The notes under the pieces were generated by a model that saw only the letters and a program-made list of their open reading frames with translations, had not been told where the DNA came from and did not search any database. Below, piece by piece: positions 1 through 11,732 of a stretch of 64,000 nt of DNA; the first letter of the stretch is position 1, and each line of letters begins with the position of its first letter. A program made the position numbers and the translations under genes. The DNA is from Amborella trichopoda (Eukaryota; Streptophyta; Magnoliopsida; Amborellales; Amborellaceae), in assembly GCF_000471905.2 (NCBI RefSeq), contig NW_006500065.1:3464154-3528153 (forward strand). Reading direction: 5' to 3'.

Positions 1-74
1 TTGATAATTTGTCTAGAGATCTGTGTCAAAATTTAATGGCGATCATTTGGGGGTCCTACTCACATGGGTGTGGG

Positions 75-111
<37 letters not shown>

Positions 112-123
112 GATACTACAAAA
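1..123. other. AT-rich edge with TA microsatellite
   Basis: Non-coding AT-rich sequence at the window edge. A pure TA dinucleotide run lies at about 80-108, directly beside the foldback element that starts near 124. No gene is visible. Confidence 0.7.
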
Positions 124-568
124 TGGCTATAGGCAAAAATGAACAGTGATTTCACCTACCCTCATCACCATCCAAACTTCATCGCACGGTCACAGTTGTC
201 CGATAGTGTTTCATTTTTCTTTTTTTTTTACTAATCAGAGTGATCTAAAATTTGAAACATGTATACATCTTAGTGACGCGCACCTAATAAAAATATGAAA
301 AACTTAATTCACAAAATATAAATTGATCAAAATACCCTCGAATGTTTTGGGGGGTATTTGGCTCAATTTATATTTTGAGAATTATTTTTTTCATATTTTT
401 ATTAGGTGCGCCTCACTAAAATGTACACACGCTCCAAATTTCAAGTAATTTCAATTTGTAGAAAAAAAATGAAAATTAAAACACTACCGAACAACTGTGA
501 CAGTGAGATGAAGTTTTGATAGTGATAAGAGTAGGTAAAATTACTGTTCATTTTCGCCTATCGGCGCT
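124..568. mobile_element. Foldback-type MITE with about 215 bp inverted arms
   Basis: The left arm (about 124-340) and right arm (about 350-568) are reverse complements of each other over nearly their whole length, leaving a loop of only about 10 bp. The left arm carries GGCAAAAATGAACAGT and the complement of the right arm reads GGCGAAAATGAACAGT. Both arms share CGCACCTAATAAAAATATGA deeper in. No open frame inside encodes a transposase. The element sits between two TA-rich runs, which fits a TA-targeting non-autonomous DNA transposon, but I cannot fix the superfamily because the exact ends and target duplication are blurred by the TA repeats. Confidence 0.7.
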
Positions 569-2259
569 CAAAAGTGTTTTCCATATATATATATATCTTG
601 AAATCACTTCCCATATATGCAACAGATCAAAATCGTTTCTCTTTTCTATTTTTAATGATGCAGTTTCTAGAAGGCGTTGGTTTTATGAAAACAAAATAAA
701 AGCTCAACTCAAATCCTCGTCCACAAAGTACTTTATGTAATGGAAATGTCCATGATAGATCTAAAATCAATTTCCAACATCGGTAATAAGATTTGAAACT
801 AAAAAAATGGTACAAATCTTGTGGTTCTATAAACACTTTGTTTTAGGGTGAAATAGATGGTCCAAATAGTTTGTTATAATATACACTATTTTTATAATTT
901 CTTTTCACAACCATAATGTCATGCTGAGATGATTGATGTAAAGGTTTTTCAATACTTGAAAAGTAATTTACGATGACTTGTGAGGTGAGGCTTTACTTAC
1001 TTTGATAAGGCTGCAGCTCTATCAAACTATTATCCTTTTTTTAATCATTAACGGATCACATAGTTAAATATAAATTTACGGTCATATGAGGCGGTATATG
1101 TTATTTTAGAATGTGAATGTCACATATGATGTTGGGAATATTGTCAGGGAATCTTAGCAAGTTAAAAGAAAAGGAAGTGCATTGCCAAGCATCACATATT
1201 TACTTTATTAACTAAAAAACTGTGCTCTAACCCCAGGAAACTATTCAAATGGAGTATTTAGTCAAGAATATACAGTGTTCAGGAGACAAATTAAATTGCC
1301 AAGACATGGGGAGAATCCGATGGATAAACAATCTTATTTTCTAAAGTCAAACAAAACGCAATGGTAGAATTTGTCCACCACTAGCTTTCAAGAAATTCTT
1401 ATTTACATTGCATAAACTTTCTTTCTTTTCCTTTTCCTTCTTTTCTTTTTGGCTTTTTTTGTGTATATGCCACTTGATATTGATAGCATGTTTAGACTTA
1501 ATCGAGAGTGATTTTCCAGGAAGTTATCCTATTAATACTTAAAGCGCAAACTCGTGAATTTCACATTAATTACAGCTAGTGATTAAGAATCTATATCAAT
1601 GATTAGAAACACAGCTCCTTCACAAAAATCAGGCATTTGGCAATCCAAGTAATTCAGGTGAGTCTGAGTAGACCTGGGAAAACATTTGTAAATGTAGCTA
1701 GGAGAGGGGTTAGGGTCGTGGTAGTGGCACCCCCACACTCTAGTTATCACATTATGGTTTCTAATCCGAGTAACACTACCCCGCTAATATTTTCAAGAAA
1801 ACTAATTAAAAAAATAGGCTAGGCAAGGCAAGAAAAGGCAAGGCATGTCTTCCCCACTAAAAAAATAGGCAAGGCATGTCTTCCCCACAAAAAAAAAAGG
1901 AAACAAAATAATGCAATAACCAAACTTCTATTACTGCAAATGTTTATGATTGGTTGGCATGTGAGGCCCCATGGTACCAACTACTCCAACAACTATAATG
2001 GATGGAGAAGTTGGATTCTCCAGATTAGACTATTTTCCTTTTCCAAATGTGGGCATCTTCTCAACTTAAAATTTCCTCCATGTTTTGAATGTTGCCCTCT
2101 ATTGTAATTCTGGTGATTCTTTACAAAAGTTCCTTTTAAGTGTGAATAAGTATGAGAGAGAGAATACAATATAATATAACTCATTATAATCCTATTTTCA
2201 CGCACCAGAGCCGCCCACTTTATGAAATACAATTATGTCTACCAAAACATCTCCACAAA
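569..2259. other. Non-coding intergenic DNA
   Basis: AT-rich sequence with no supportable gene. It holds a dispersed repeat copy at 757-965 and a small tandem duplication at about 1816-1895, in which AGGCAAGGCATGTCTTCCCC occurs twice, separated by an A-rich spacer. The short open frames here have no recognisable domain. Confidence 0.6.
757..965. repeat. Dispersed repeat copy 1
   Basis: About 200 bp that resembles 10983-11215 in the same order and orientation. Shared landmarks are a start near AATTTCCAAC/TATTTCCACC, then TGGTACAAATC versus TGGTGTAGATC, then TTCTATAAAC versus TCCTATAAAC, then a match around ATACACTATTTT. It is non-coding. It could be a SINE or MITE relic; the ends are not defined. 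Confidence 0.45.
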
Positions 2260-3250
2260 TTAAAAATAGAAACTATTTCAAATTTTAAGTTTTGGAGAGA
2301 GAAAATACCTTAAAATTTTAGGGAGAGAAATTATATCAAATTTTAGAGGGAAACTATTGAAATTTTTTAGAGAGAGACTATCTCAAAATTTTAAATTTTA
2401 GAGAGAAAAAGTATCTTAAACTTATAGAGATAAATAATGTAAACGTTTTTAGAGATAAACTATATTAAAAATGTTAGATACGAAACTATCTCAAAATTTG
2501 TAGAGAAACTATCTCAATTTTCAAGTTTTAGAGAGAGAAAGTAGAGAGAAAAACTATATCAAATTTTATAGAGAGAAACCACCTAAAACTTCTTAGAGAG
2601 AAATCATCTTAAATTTTTAGTTTTTAAGAGAGAAATAGAGTATCTCAAAATTTAGATAGAGAAATTTCCTAAAACCTTTTAGAGAGAGAAACTATCTCAA
2701 AATTTTTAGAGAGAAAATATATCAAACTTTAAGTTTTGGATAGAGAAAGTATCTTAAAATTTTACAAAAAAAACTACTTTAGAGAGAGAAACTATATCAA
2801 AATTTAGAGAGAAAAACAATCTGAAATTTTTTAGAGAGAGAAACTATCTCAAATGTATCAAATTTCAAGTTTTAGAGAGGGGAAGTATCTTAAAGAGAGA
2901 AATTGTGTCAAATTTTAGAGAAAGCAATTATCTTAAAACTTAAAAAGCAATTATCTTAAAACTTTTAAAGAGAGAAATTATATCCAAATTTTTAGAGAGT
3001 AGAACTATCCCAAATTTTAAGTTTTAGATTGAGAAAGTATCTTAAAATTTAGTGAGAGAAACTATATCAAATTTTAAAGAGAGCAATTTTTTGAAAAGTT
3101 TTAGAGAGAGAAATTATTTCAAAGTTTTTGGAAAGAAATTGTTAACTATTTCAAATTTCATATTTTTAGAGAGAGAAACTATCTCAAAATTTTTAGAGAG
3201 AGAAGTAATATCAAATTTTCATTTTTAGAGAGAGAAACTATCTCAAAACA
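2260..3250. repeat. Degenerate AGAGAG minisatellite, about 1 kb
   Basis: More than 25 irregular copies of a unit about 28-60 bp long built on the core TAGAGAGAGAAACTATCTCA followed by an A/T-rich tail. Unit length varies because parts are missing or added in many copies. Strong bias is seen: on the + strand the G residues fall almost only in the GAGAG block. No open frame of useful length crosses it. It looks like a locally expanded satellite, not part of a coding gene. Confidence 0.85.
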
Positions 3251-3989
3251 TGGAAAAAGCATGCTTAAGTAATCTTTTCCTATAAACTTCTTGCATATGT
3301 AAATATTTCTCGTGTAAATATTTTCTTAATCAAATTTTCACATATACCAAATGACCCCTAACAGCAAACGAGGTTATACAAAAAGATGATCCAAAAATGA
3401 GATTTGCATAACCGAGGTATCATTCAAAGCCATCCAAACAAGTCATGTCTGAGTAACCAGGTCTTAATAGAGTCAAGGATCGACATAATAACGTTTTGAT
3501 TCAAAACCTGGGTTTGTTAACTCATGGAGCCAAATGAGTCCTAAAACCTATTGCGAGAACTTTTTATAAAAAGAAAATTTAATTTCTGACTTACAAAAAA
3601 TATTTTATTCCATTTACAAATGAACATGGCACGATACATATTCTATTCGCTAAAATAAACAACAGGTAAACCATAGGCCTTATGATTTTTTCTTGATAAG
3701 ACTTACATTTCAGGTTTTCTAAATGCTTTCAATTTGTGCTAATACATTAAAATCATATCTCACAGTTTTTCCCTTAAACTATTGGTTGCGCAGCTGAATG
3801 TTGGTGATCAAGTGGAACACCTAGCCAGTACATGTGACCATGTTGCACGATATATTGTGCATCATTGGTGTATGGTATCCTAGTTTGCATTCCTCTTCTT
3901 TACCGCATTGGTGTTCAGGAACTCAGCCGAGTCCACTTCGCCTCGCTTATGGGTGAGGCCAGTTTTGTTATACAAATACTTATGTATGT
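3251..3989. other. Non-coding intergenic DNA
   Basis: No gene or recognisable element seen. The sequence is AT-rich and loses the AGAGAG repeat at about 3250. A LINE tail begins at about 3990. Confidence 0.6.
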
Positions 3990-4465
3990 TATCATCATCA
4001 TAGCCTTTTCCCAGCTATTTGGGGTCAGCTACAAGAGTTCTGATAAGCCATTCTACTCTATCAAGGGTCATACTCTCATTGAAGTTATAAGTCCCATATC
4101 TTTTCATAATACTTCCAACAATTTTTTTTGGGCCTATCCCTTGCCCTATTTGAGCATGTCACTTCGACTAACTTGTACCTCCTAATAGGTGGTTGTACTG
4201 GGTCTGCGTTGCACATGGCAAGCCCACCTAAGTCTACTCCATTGATCTTATCACTTATTGGAGACAACCCTACGTTTTTCTGAATATATTTATTTCGAAT
4301 TCTATCCCTTCTTATTTTACCACTCATGCATTTCAACAACGTTATCTTAGCTACAGTCATGCTATGGGTATGTTGTTTCTTGATCACCCAATATTCTACC
4401 CTATAAAGCAAAGCTAGTCTCAAACCTATCTTACAAAACGTGTCCTTCAACTTCATTGATATGTG
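3990..4465 (-). mobile_element. RTE-clade LINE, 5'-truncated 3' end
   Basis: On the minus strand a frame ending near 4085 reads like the C-terminal end of an RTE reverse-transcriptase polyprotein: YWVIKKQHTHSMTVAKIT, then KIRRDRIRNKYIQKNVG, then RDRPKKNCWKY. These three blocks have close counterparts in the longer LINE at 37475-40286. The 3' end carries the typical RTE tail, with CCCCAAATAGCTGGG-like sequence followed by ATGATG triplets (complement of 3991-4035). Only the last sixth of the element is present, as expected for incomplete target-primed reverse transcription. It is inert. Confidence 0.8.
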
Positions 4466-4754
4466 GCGATCTCATAAAACTCTAGTTGCACATATCCACT
4501 TCCCCCACTTAACTCTCATTATATGTTCCTGAATTGATTTAAGATATTGAAAGTATGTTATTTTTGGTATGTGTGTTATATAAATTAATATGTTCAATTT
4601 ATCTCTAAAACATACAAGTACTTGATGGGTAGCATGCAAGGGTACGTTTGAAAACCTTCACTACACTGCCTCATTTGCTGGCTAGCATGCAAACTGTTTC
4701 ATTTGCCTAGGTACTTTCCAACATGTTGAGGATCCAAACTTAAGAATTGTCGTT
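4466..4754. other. Short non-coding spacer
   Basis: Sequence between a LINE tail and the copia element. It contains about 30 bp (about 4702-4733) resembling the right flank of the copia element near 9250-9285 (shared TGCCTAGGTACT and CAACATGTT). Confidence 0.5.
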
Positions 4755-4939
4755 TGTGAGAAATTTATGTGTTATTTTATATCGAACCTGTCGTTTGTTA
4801 GAAATCTTATATATGTTTACAGAGATGGTTACATTGTACAACTGTTGTGATATACAAAAGAGAAAAAAATACATCTTTCATGATCACGGAAATATCATCC
4901 AATCTAGTAAAAAGAAGAAAGTAAATATTCACAATTTCA
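4755..4939 (-). repeat. Copia 3' LTR (left copy)
   Basis: Starts TG at 4755 and ends CA at 4939. On the + strand it is followed by TTCCCCTTCAAAC, whose complement is a purine-rich tract suitable as the polypurine tract of a minus-strand element. About 185 bp, in the short range for copia LTRs. Confidence 0.7.
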
Positions 4940-6030
4940 CATTCCCCTTCAAACTCGTGATGTTCGGGAGTGAACCACTGAGAGTTTGGAAGCAAGACAT
5001 GAGAAACAAGGAACATTATGGGACTTCATAAAGAAGTTAGCACGCTGTGCAGAAGATGAGATGTATGGAAGAGAGATTGTCCTAGCTAAATATTCATGTT
5101 GAACAAAATGACAATCTACTTCAATATGCTTGGTGTGCTCATGGAACTTCAGGTTTTTTGCAGTATAAATCGAGCTTTTGTTATCACAATACAAGGGAGT
5201 GGGTTTAGAAAACTCTACACCCGAGTCAGTTAATAACCAACAAAGCCAAACAATCTCAATCATTGTTTGGGGCATTGCTCATTACTCAGCTTCAGCTGTT
5301 GATTGAGCAGTACATTTGAGTTTTTTGCTTCTCCAAGAAAGAAGGGAGTAACCAAGAAAAAGACAAAAACCTATAGTAGACTTTTGATTAGTAGTAGCTC
5401 CCACAAAATCAAAGTCAGTATAGGCACGAAGCTCATGAGTGGAAGATAAAGAAAACAACAAATGATGATCAAGAGTGTCTCAAATATAAAGAATGATATG
5501 TAAAATAGCTGCTAAGTGAACAAAATGCGGGGCACTCAAAAATTGACTAATAAGATGAATAGTAGCAATGTCTGGCCGAGAGATAGTCAAGTACACCAAG
5601 CTTCCAACAAGCCGCTTATAAAATGTAGGACTAGAAGGAGGTTCCTCATTTGTAGAATGAAGTTTGACATTCAGCTCCGTAGGTATGGCAACGTGCTTTG
5701 TATCATCTGCTACACAAGCACGAGAAACAATATATGTGGCATATTTGAGTTGTGAGAGCAAATACTCACGAGGAGAATAAGTAACTTCAAGGCCCAAAAA
5801 ATATTTTAAGATCTCAAATATTTCATCTCAAAAAGCTGATTAAGTTTCTGCTTGATTAAATGTATAGTAGCCTTATCATTACCATAAATGATCATATCAT
5901 CATCATAAAGTAAGAGAATTGCATGACCTGTGGGTGTGACTGAGACAAACATGGCTAGGTCATGGTGTCTCTGTCGAAAACCTATGGAGACAACAATATA
6001 ATTAAAATTTTCAACCAACCATGAGGAAAT
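4940..6030 (-). pseudogene. Copia reverse transcriptase and RNase H remnant
   Basis: Minus-strand fragments are unmistakable copia pol. The RNase H end holds PTPLYCDNKSSIYTAKN and FHEHTKHIEVDCHFVQHE (4949-5275). Upstream comes PTFYKRLVGSLVYLTISRPD (5480-5797), the segment after the catalytic palm of copia reverse transcriptase. Next is a piece around the palm box with LLLYDDDMIIYGND (5806-6018). The normal role is copying element RNA into DNA and removing the RNA strand within virus-like particles. It is a fossil, interrupted several times. Confidence 0.85.
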
Positions 6031-7900
6031 TGTTTAAGCCTATAAAGTGTGCATTATAGTCGACAAGACTCTAGAAAACCCTAGGAGTTAACTTCATATA
6101 TACTTCTTCTGCAAGATCTCCATTAGGAAATGCATTTTTTATATAAAGCTAATATAAAAGCCATCGGCTAATAGTAGCTACAAAAATCATCTTGAGAACT
6201 GTAGTTATGTGGGCAATAAGAGTAAAAGTTTCAGCAAAATCAATCTCAAATAGTTGATTATAACCTTTTAGCTACAAGTCGTGTCTTATAGTGCTCAATA
6301 ATTGCATTACCTTTAGTTTTGATTTTGGACACCCAGCTAATGAATGTTTTATCTTTAAGAAAAGAAATATGATCCCAAACATGCATTTTGTCAAGCGCTT
6401 TCAATTCTTCTACTTAGAATGTTGCCACTCAGGCTATTTGGCAACTTCCTCATAAGTCTATGGCTTAGAGTAATAATGAACAGAGGCAAGAAATGCTCCA
6501 TGCTGAGGGAAAAAGGTTTTATAATCAACAAAATGTACAAGTAAAACAAGGACACTAGCACTGTGATGGACAACACGTGTTTGTACAAGAGCAGTACGTG
6601 CAGGTGCATGACATGGTTCATTAGCAGTACTTGAGTGCTATACAATTGGACCATCCATAGGAGGCATGGGTGAGGTTGCAGGCACAAGAGAAATATCATT
6701 AGAGAAAGGGACACGAAAAGAAGTGGAAGAAGAATCAACAGGTATACGGGAATAAAAAGGAATATGCTAAAAAAATACCACATGCTCAGACACCAGAAGT
6801 TCCCTAATTACAAGGCTATAACATCTATAACCCTTTTGGTAGTTAGGATAACTTAGGAAACAATATTTAATTACTTTGGCAAATAGTTTTCTCATTCATA
6901 TACTGGCAACATAATAAATATGTGCAACAAAAAACACGAAGAATTGAATAGTATGAGGGTTGATTGAACAATCATTCAAGAGGGGAACACTCAGACAAGA
7001 TAGCAGAAGGCATACTACTAATCAAATAAATAGTTCTGTGAACAGGTTCTGCTCAAAATTCCTTTGGAATTGAGGTTGACAAGAGAAAAGCTTGTGCAGT
7101 TTCTAAAATGTAGTAATTTTTATGTTCAATAATGCTATTTTGTTAAAGAGTATATGGACAAGATTTTTTATGTTGAATATTTTTGTCAGAAAGAAATTTT
7201 TAAAACATCCTACTAATATACTCCCCATCATAATCTATTCGTAAGGCTTTGATTTTTGTAGAAAATTGAGTTTTAATATTATGAATAAAATCATACAAAG
7301 GTGTAATATAGTTTATTGGAGTTTATTAATAATGAAAACCCAAGTATATCCAGTGTGATCATCAATGAAAACGACATAATATCGTGACCCCCTCTTTGAT
7401 GCAAGAGGAACTAGTCCTCAGACATCAGTATGCACTAGATCAAACATAAAAGAAGAAATTGAATTGCTGAAGTTGAATGGTAATGCATGCATTTTTTAAA
7501 GTTTGCACAACTCATAATTTTAATAGTAGAGCGGCTTTTATAAGAAATAGACTCAATAACGCTGAGAAAACAAAAATTCTAACTGAGAAGGAGAAATATG
7601 ACCCAAACGTTGATGCCACGAAGATCATTTATCAACTATTGCAACATAGGCATAAGTTTCAGTAGGAGTTTTCAAATGAAGATGGTTCAGAAAGTAGAGG
7701 TCACCAACTTTTTGCCCAGTCCCAATCAGTTTTTCTAATTGCTGATCCTACACATGGCATCCAAAAGGAGTGAAAATAACATTACCATTGGAATGGATAA
7801 TCTGACCTCCATAAAGCAAATTTAAAGCAATGGATTGAACATGATAAATACCAAAAACATTCAATTTACCAGAAAGATAAGAGGATGTACTAATTGAGCC
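6031..7900 (-). pseudogene. Copia integrase and upstream RT remnant
   Basis: Minus-strand translation in pieces gives integrase landmarks: DDHTGYTWVF in the catalytic core (around 7340-7370), ILETAQAFLLSTSIPKEF after it (around 7065-7120), and a GAG-pre-integrase-like stretch GDLYFLNHLHLKT at about 7670-7710. The 6391-6783 part is a degraded linker between integrase and reverse transcriptase. The integrase would insert element DNA into host chromosomes. It is broken in several places. Confidence 0.75.
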
Positions 7901-9050
7901 CACCTTAGAAACTTTCATAATGATTCAACAATACAAATAGTGTCCAAATAGGGTTTGCAATCAACAAGAATAGACTCATTGGCCATTTTATGACATGAAG
8001 CTCAAACATTTTTATCTGAAAAAGCAGAGATGCAGATTCATTGGACAATCAAGAGAGGAACCACTGAAGTTATTCCATTGTAAGAGTGACTAATAAGGAA
8101 GCAGCACCAACAGTCTGTGGTGTTATACTAACTGTTTGAGTTTAAAGAATTATGGCAGAATGATCTGGAATTGTCCTCACCACCCAAAACTATAGTGCAA
8201 AGAATGTGATCCGTCACAACTTGATGTTATGCGCACCCCCCTCTCAAAATGATGGTCCGTCACAACTCAAGGTTTACAAATTTGCTCAGGTTAACCAACA
8301 AATTTTGCCAGGTTTTTCAAGTGGCTCACGTCTCTTAAGAATTTCAAAACATGTAGTAAAAAGATGGAGGACCCAAATGAAACAAGAGGAAAGAGGGAGG
8401 GAGCGAGCAAATAAAAAGAAGTAAAAAAGGAACAAGAGGAGAGAGAGAGATTGAAAAAGAAGACTCCAGACAAAAAGGAGCAAAAAAAAATTGAGAGAGA
8501 AGGCTAACAAAAAAGGATTTAGGCTAGAAGAAAAAGATGTCAGAACAGATCTGCCTGTGTTAGTTGACGGTGGAGATCACTTCAGATCTAAAGGAACTTC
8601 AGCAAACCATCAGATAAGCCAAACACAGGGTCAAAGAGAATGCTGAAAGAAAACATAATGGATCTGTAAGAAAAGTGTCGAAATCATATATGTATCGGAA
8701 TCTAGTTTCAGATGGTGGTTTTGGTGGGTGTTTGCAGATTTGGTATTTTTCCAAGTGTAGGCGGTTTTTGGGATGTTTTAATTTTATTTTTTTTTGGCGG
8801 TTCACAAAAAGAGTTAGTGGTTTTCCAATGGCTTTTGGATTGAAAATGGTTTTGCAGAGTGGCTTTCTGAAGGGTAGTTTCAATAAGTGGTTTACATAAT
8901 GGTTTTTCCAGTGGTTTTTTGTTTGAAAGATGGTTTTATAGTGGCTTTTTAAAGGGTAGTTTCAATAAGCTATTTTGCATAGTGGTCTTCAAAAGATAGC
9001 AATTTTAACAAGTGCTTTTCTATTAAGACCGATATATTTTTAGGTTGAAA
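7901..9050 (-). other. Copia gag and leader region, little preserved
   Basis: Between the integrase and the primer site the element should hold gag and its untranslated leader. I recognise no capsid or zinc-knuckle motif with confidence. Short repeats resembling GTGGTTTT...CAATAAG (8810-8990) occur in the leader. The open frames at 8206-8510 and 8599-8899 show no domain. Confidence 0.45.
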
Positions 9051-9062
9051 GCTCTAATACCA
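9051..9062 (-). promoter_or_regulatory. tRNA-Met-type primer-binding site (copia)
   Basis: The complement of this site reads TGGTATTAGAGC, one base off the plant initiator tRNA-Met complement TGGTATCAGAGC. It abuts the LTR end at 9063 exactly. It fixes the element's orientation as minus. Confidence 0.85.
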
Positions 9063-9256
9063 TGTGAGAAAGTTATGTGTTTTTTTGTTTTAAATCCGTG
9101 GCTAAAATACCATATATGTATACACAGATGGTTACATTGTACAACCTATATGATTTACAAACAGGAAAAAATGCGTCCAGCACGATCATAGAAAGATCGT
9201 CCTATATAGTAAAAAGAAGAAAAGATCATCCCATCTAGTATAATGACAACACCTCA
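9063..9256 (-). repeat. Copia 5' LTR (right copy)
   Basis: Begins TGTGAGAAAG on the + strand and ends CA at about 9256. It matches the left copy across the AGATGGTTACATTGTACAAC block and a shared AGTAAAAAGAAGAAA block. The right end is less certain because the two copies diverge there. Confidence 0.65.
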
Positions 9257-10528
9257 ATTGCCTAGGTACTACTCAACATGTTAAAAAAAGGGGGGATATT
9301 ATATATAATAATTATTTTAATCTTTATTTGTATTTGTTTTACTTAATATAAACTCGAACGAGTTAGTTTGACTCACTGAGTAACTCGCCTCTTCCAATGC
9401 CCGAGTACTTTGATCGAGCCATGTTTCTATATATTGTTCCCCATGATTTTTTAGTAGGCTAGACAATACCACAATGTTTTTTTTTTTTTTTTTTTTTTTT
9501 TTATTTTTTTTATTTTTTATTTTTTTATTTTTTTGTTACGTGTAGAAACGTTTTTTTGACAAAAAACTGTTTCTACCTATAACAAAAAGAACAAATAAAC
9601 AAAAAAAAAAGAAACGACTTTTCTGCCTCTAGCATCAATTTTATAGGTAGAAACATTAATGTTAGAGTGACGATGTAATTAGAATATTCCGATCAAAGAT
9701 TTAATGTTCAAAAGGTTGAAAAACAAATGGTTGAAAAACTAGAAAGCAAATCTTCAAATGGTTGAAAAACGGAAAAAGAAATCTTCACCTGCTTCCAAAG
9801 TGTTGTTGAACTATAGAGAGAGAGAGAGTTGTTCACCTACTTCAAAAACTTTCGTTTCAAGAAGAAAGAAATTTGATGTTATATGATAAAGTTAGGTGCT
9901 CGTCCTACTCATGATAAGCAAGACTTCCCCAAGTCCAGAAGTTGCTCCCCACTTTTCCTTGGGGACACGCTTGCATGTCTCACAACCTTTTGTATCCATA
10001 AGTTAGGTTAGGCTAAGATTCTCTCAGTCTTTTCACTCGTGGACCGCCACGGAACCAGCTCTCAACAGACATCTTTAGTTAAATGGTTATGAGAAGATAT
10101 CATGATCCCACAAGAGCATACTTCTATTTGCTAACCCAGTGACTGGGAATTATTATTTTTAACTGTCACCCTCTATGTGACTAAATAATAATGACATCTT
10201 GAACAAGAACCGTTTAATGTTTGAAGAGAAAGATCTAGATGTTTAAGAACTCAGAATAAAAGCCTTGGTTTTCAAAAATAATCATCTGGTGATACTTAGA
10301 TGGGTTCCAAACATTTGGATTAAAAATCATTCCAAGTAGCTATGTTGCCTGAGGGAATTTTTGTACGGTATGCTCCTGCAAGAGCACACGTTTTAAATTG
10401 TTTTAATAAATGGAAAATTGTTTCATGCGGGTTGGACCAGCATTTCTACATGCGGTCTAGAAAAAAGTCATGCATCCATCTCAAGTAGGTCTTCCATCTA
10501 AAAATAATAGAAACCAATATTCCAAATG
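9257..10528. other. Non-coding DNA with hairpin and T-tract
   Basis: No gene seen. A nearly pure T tract lies at about 9477-9535. It is followed by an imperfect hairpin at 9536-9585 with arms GTGTAGAAAC and GTTTCTACCT around a T/A-rich loop. A third related GGTAGAAAC copy lies near 9640. A short GA microsatellite lies at about 9814-9828. Confidence 0.55.
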
Positions 10529-10614
10529 TTTTCTTATTAAAATTATTATTTTTAATTTTTAAAATTTATTTATTTTAAATTATTATTTTTAATTTTTAAA
10601 ATTTATTTATTTTT
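10529..10614. repeat. Tandem duplication of a 43 bp AT-rich unit
   Basis: Two adjacent near-identical copies of a unit with the core TTATTATTTTTAATTTTTAA. Pure A/T sequence, probably formed by replication slippage. Confidence 0.75.
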
Positions 10615-11732
10615 TCATATTCATGATCTCTATGTTAAAGATTATAAAAATTAAGTGTTAAAATCTATGTCAAAAATAAATTTATTAAGAGATCCGCATT
10701 TCTACATATGCGGGCTTGGCCGCATAGAAACCGGGTCCTTAATAAATACCTCTTTGCCTTGTCAAAGGAAAGGGAAAATGCAACTTAAAAGTCCAACCAC
10801 TTGTAAAAGGTATAAATTATCTTCCAAAATTATTAAACGGATCATAAATCATATTTATCACTGCACGGTTTACTGCATAGTTTATATATAGCGTCAATCC
10901 GAAACAATCAAAGTAAGGCGCATGTCCAAACTTTGCTCGAACAAGCAGTTCAGATGATAGAAACCCATGCGATTACTTGAAAATCTATTTCCACCCCTGA
11001 TTACGAAATTTAAAGTTTAAAAAATGGTGTAGATCGAGTAGTCCTATAAACTACTTGAAAATCTTAAAAATGGATGGCCTAGATAATGCACAACAAGATA
11101 CACTATTTTAGGATATGCGATCTCTTTTTTCTCTTATCCATTCATCTTGAGGTTGAGAATGTCAATTTGAAGTTTTTCTAGTGCTAAACCTTTACAGGTT
11201 TTTGAGATGTGTCTTACTTTTATTTTTTAAACTTAATATCTCCTCAAAGAATTTGTTTATAAATTTCCAAATTACCCGTATTCAGGGTTTGAAACCTTGA
11301 AAAAATAAAGACATTTGCACAGCCAAATTATGATAATACCCCTATTCTTCAGAGTTAGTATCATGGAACTGACAAAATAACAAAAATACCGCTTATTATT
11401 CAGGGTTGTACTAAATTATTATTTTGCAATGAAATCAAGTTCCTACCATTGAGAATGTATTCTATTTGGCTCAAGGCACTTAAATGGGGCCAAACTAAAA
11501 ATATATACCCCTGGTTTTTTGTTGAATAGGGTTAATATTTTTGGAAATTATTGAACAATGTTTTTGACAAGGTGCATTCATGAAATGAACTTAAAAATAC
11601 TCTATAGTGGTAAGAGGGGATTTTTTTAGCACGTCAAATTTTTTTTTTTTTTTGACAAATAGCATTTTAATAATTTTGTAAAAATAATTTTAACCCTTTA
11701 ATGTTGCAGTTAAATCGTTCTTACTTCTTCTT
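10615..11732. other. Non-coding DNA with dispersed repeat copy 2
   Basis: No supportable gene. It includes the second copy of the dispersed repeat at 10983-11215. The 78-residue frame at 10655-10891 has no recognisable domain and lies in AT-rich sequence. Confidence 0.55.
10983..11215. repeat. Dispersed repeat copy 2
   Basis: Collinear with 757-965, with matching landmarks over about 200 bp. A weaker third relative may lie at about 41340-41450 (GTCTAAATAATGTGTTATGA). Non-coding. Confidence 0.45.

Larger units (their letters stand above)
4755..9256 (-). mobile_element. Ty1/copia LTR retrotransposon, broken
   Basis: Minus-strand element of about 4.5 kb. The two LTRs (4755-4939 and 9063-9256) both begin TGTGAGAAA on the + strand and share a central block with AGATGGTTACATTGTACAAC. 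A primer-binding site matching initiator tRNA-Met lies directly inside the right LTR. Reading on the minus strand the order is leader, weak gag region, integrase, reverse transcriptase, RNase H: the copia order. The coding region is interrupted in many places and the gag part is poorly preserved, so the copy is inert. The LTRs differ clearly by eye, so it is older than most elements here. Confidence 0.85.

Noticed and set aside
516-836. Short overlapping frames near the left edge
   Set aside because: AT-rich, overlap on both strands, no domain; one runs into the foldback arm.
3339-3545. CCAAATGA...CCTAA words at both ends as MITE ends
   Set aside because: They are in direct, not inverted, orientation and no target duplication was found.
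8286-8510. Leucine-rich minus-strand frames that look like membrane proteins
   Set aside because: They lie in a purine-rich leader of the copia element and overlap other frames; no conserved motif.
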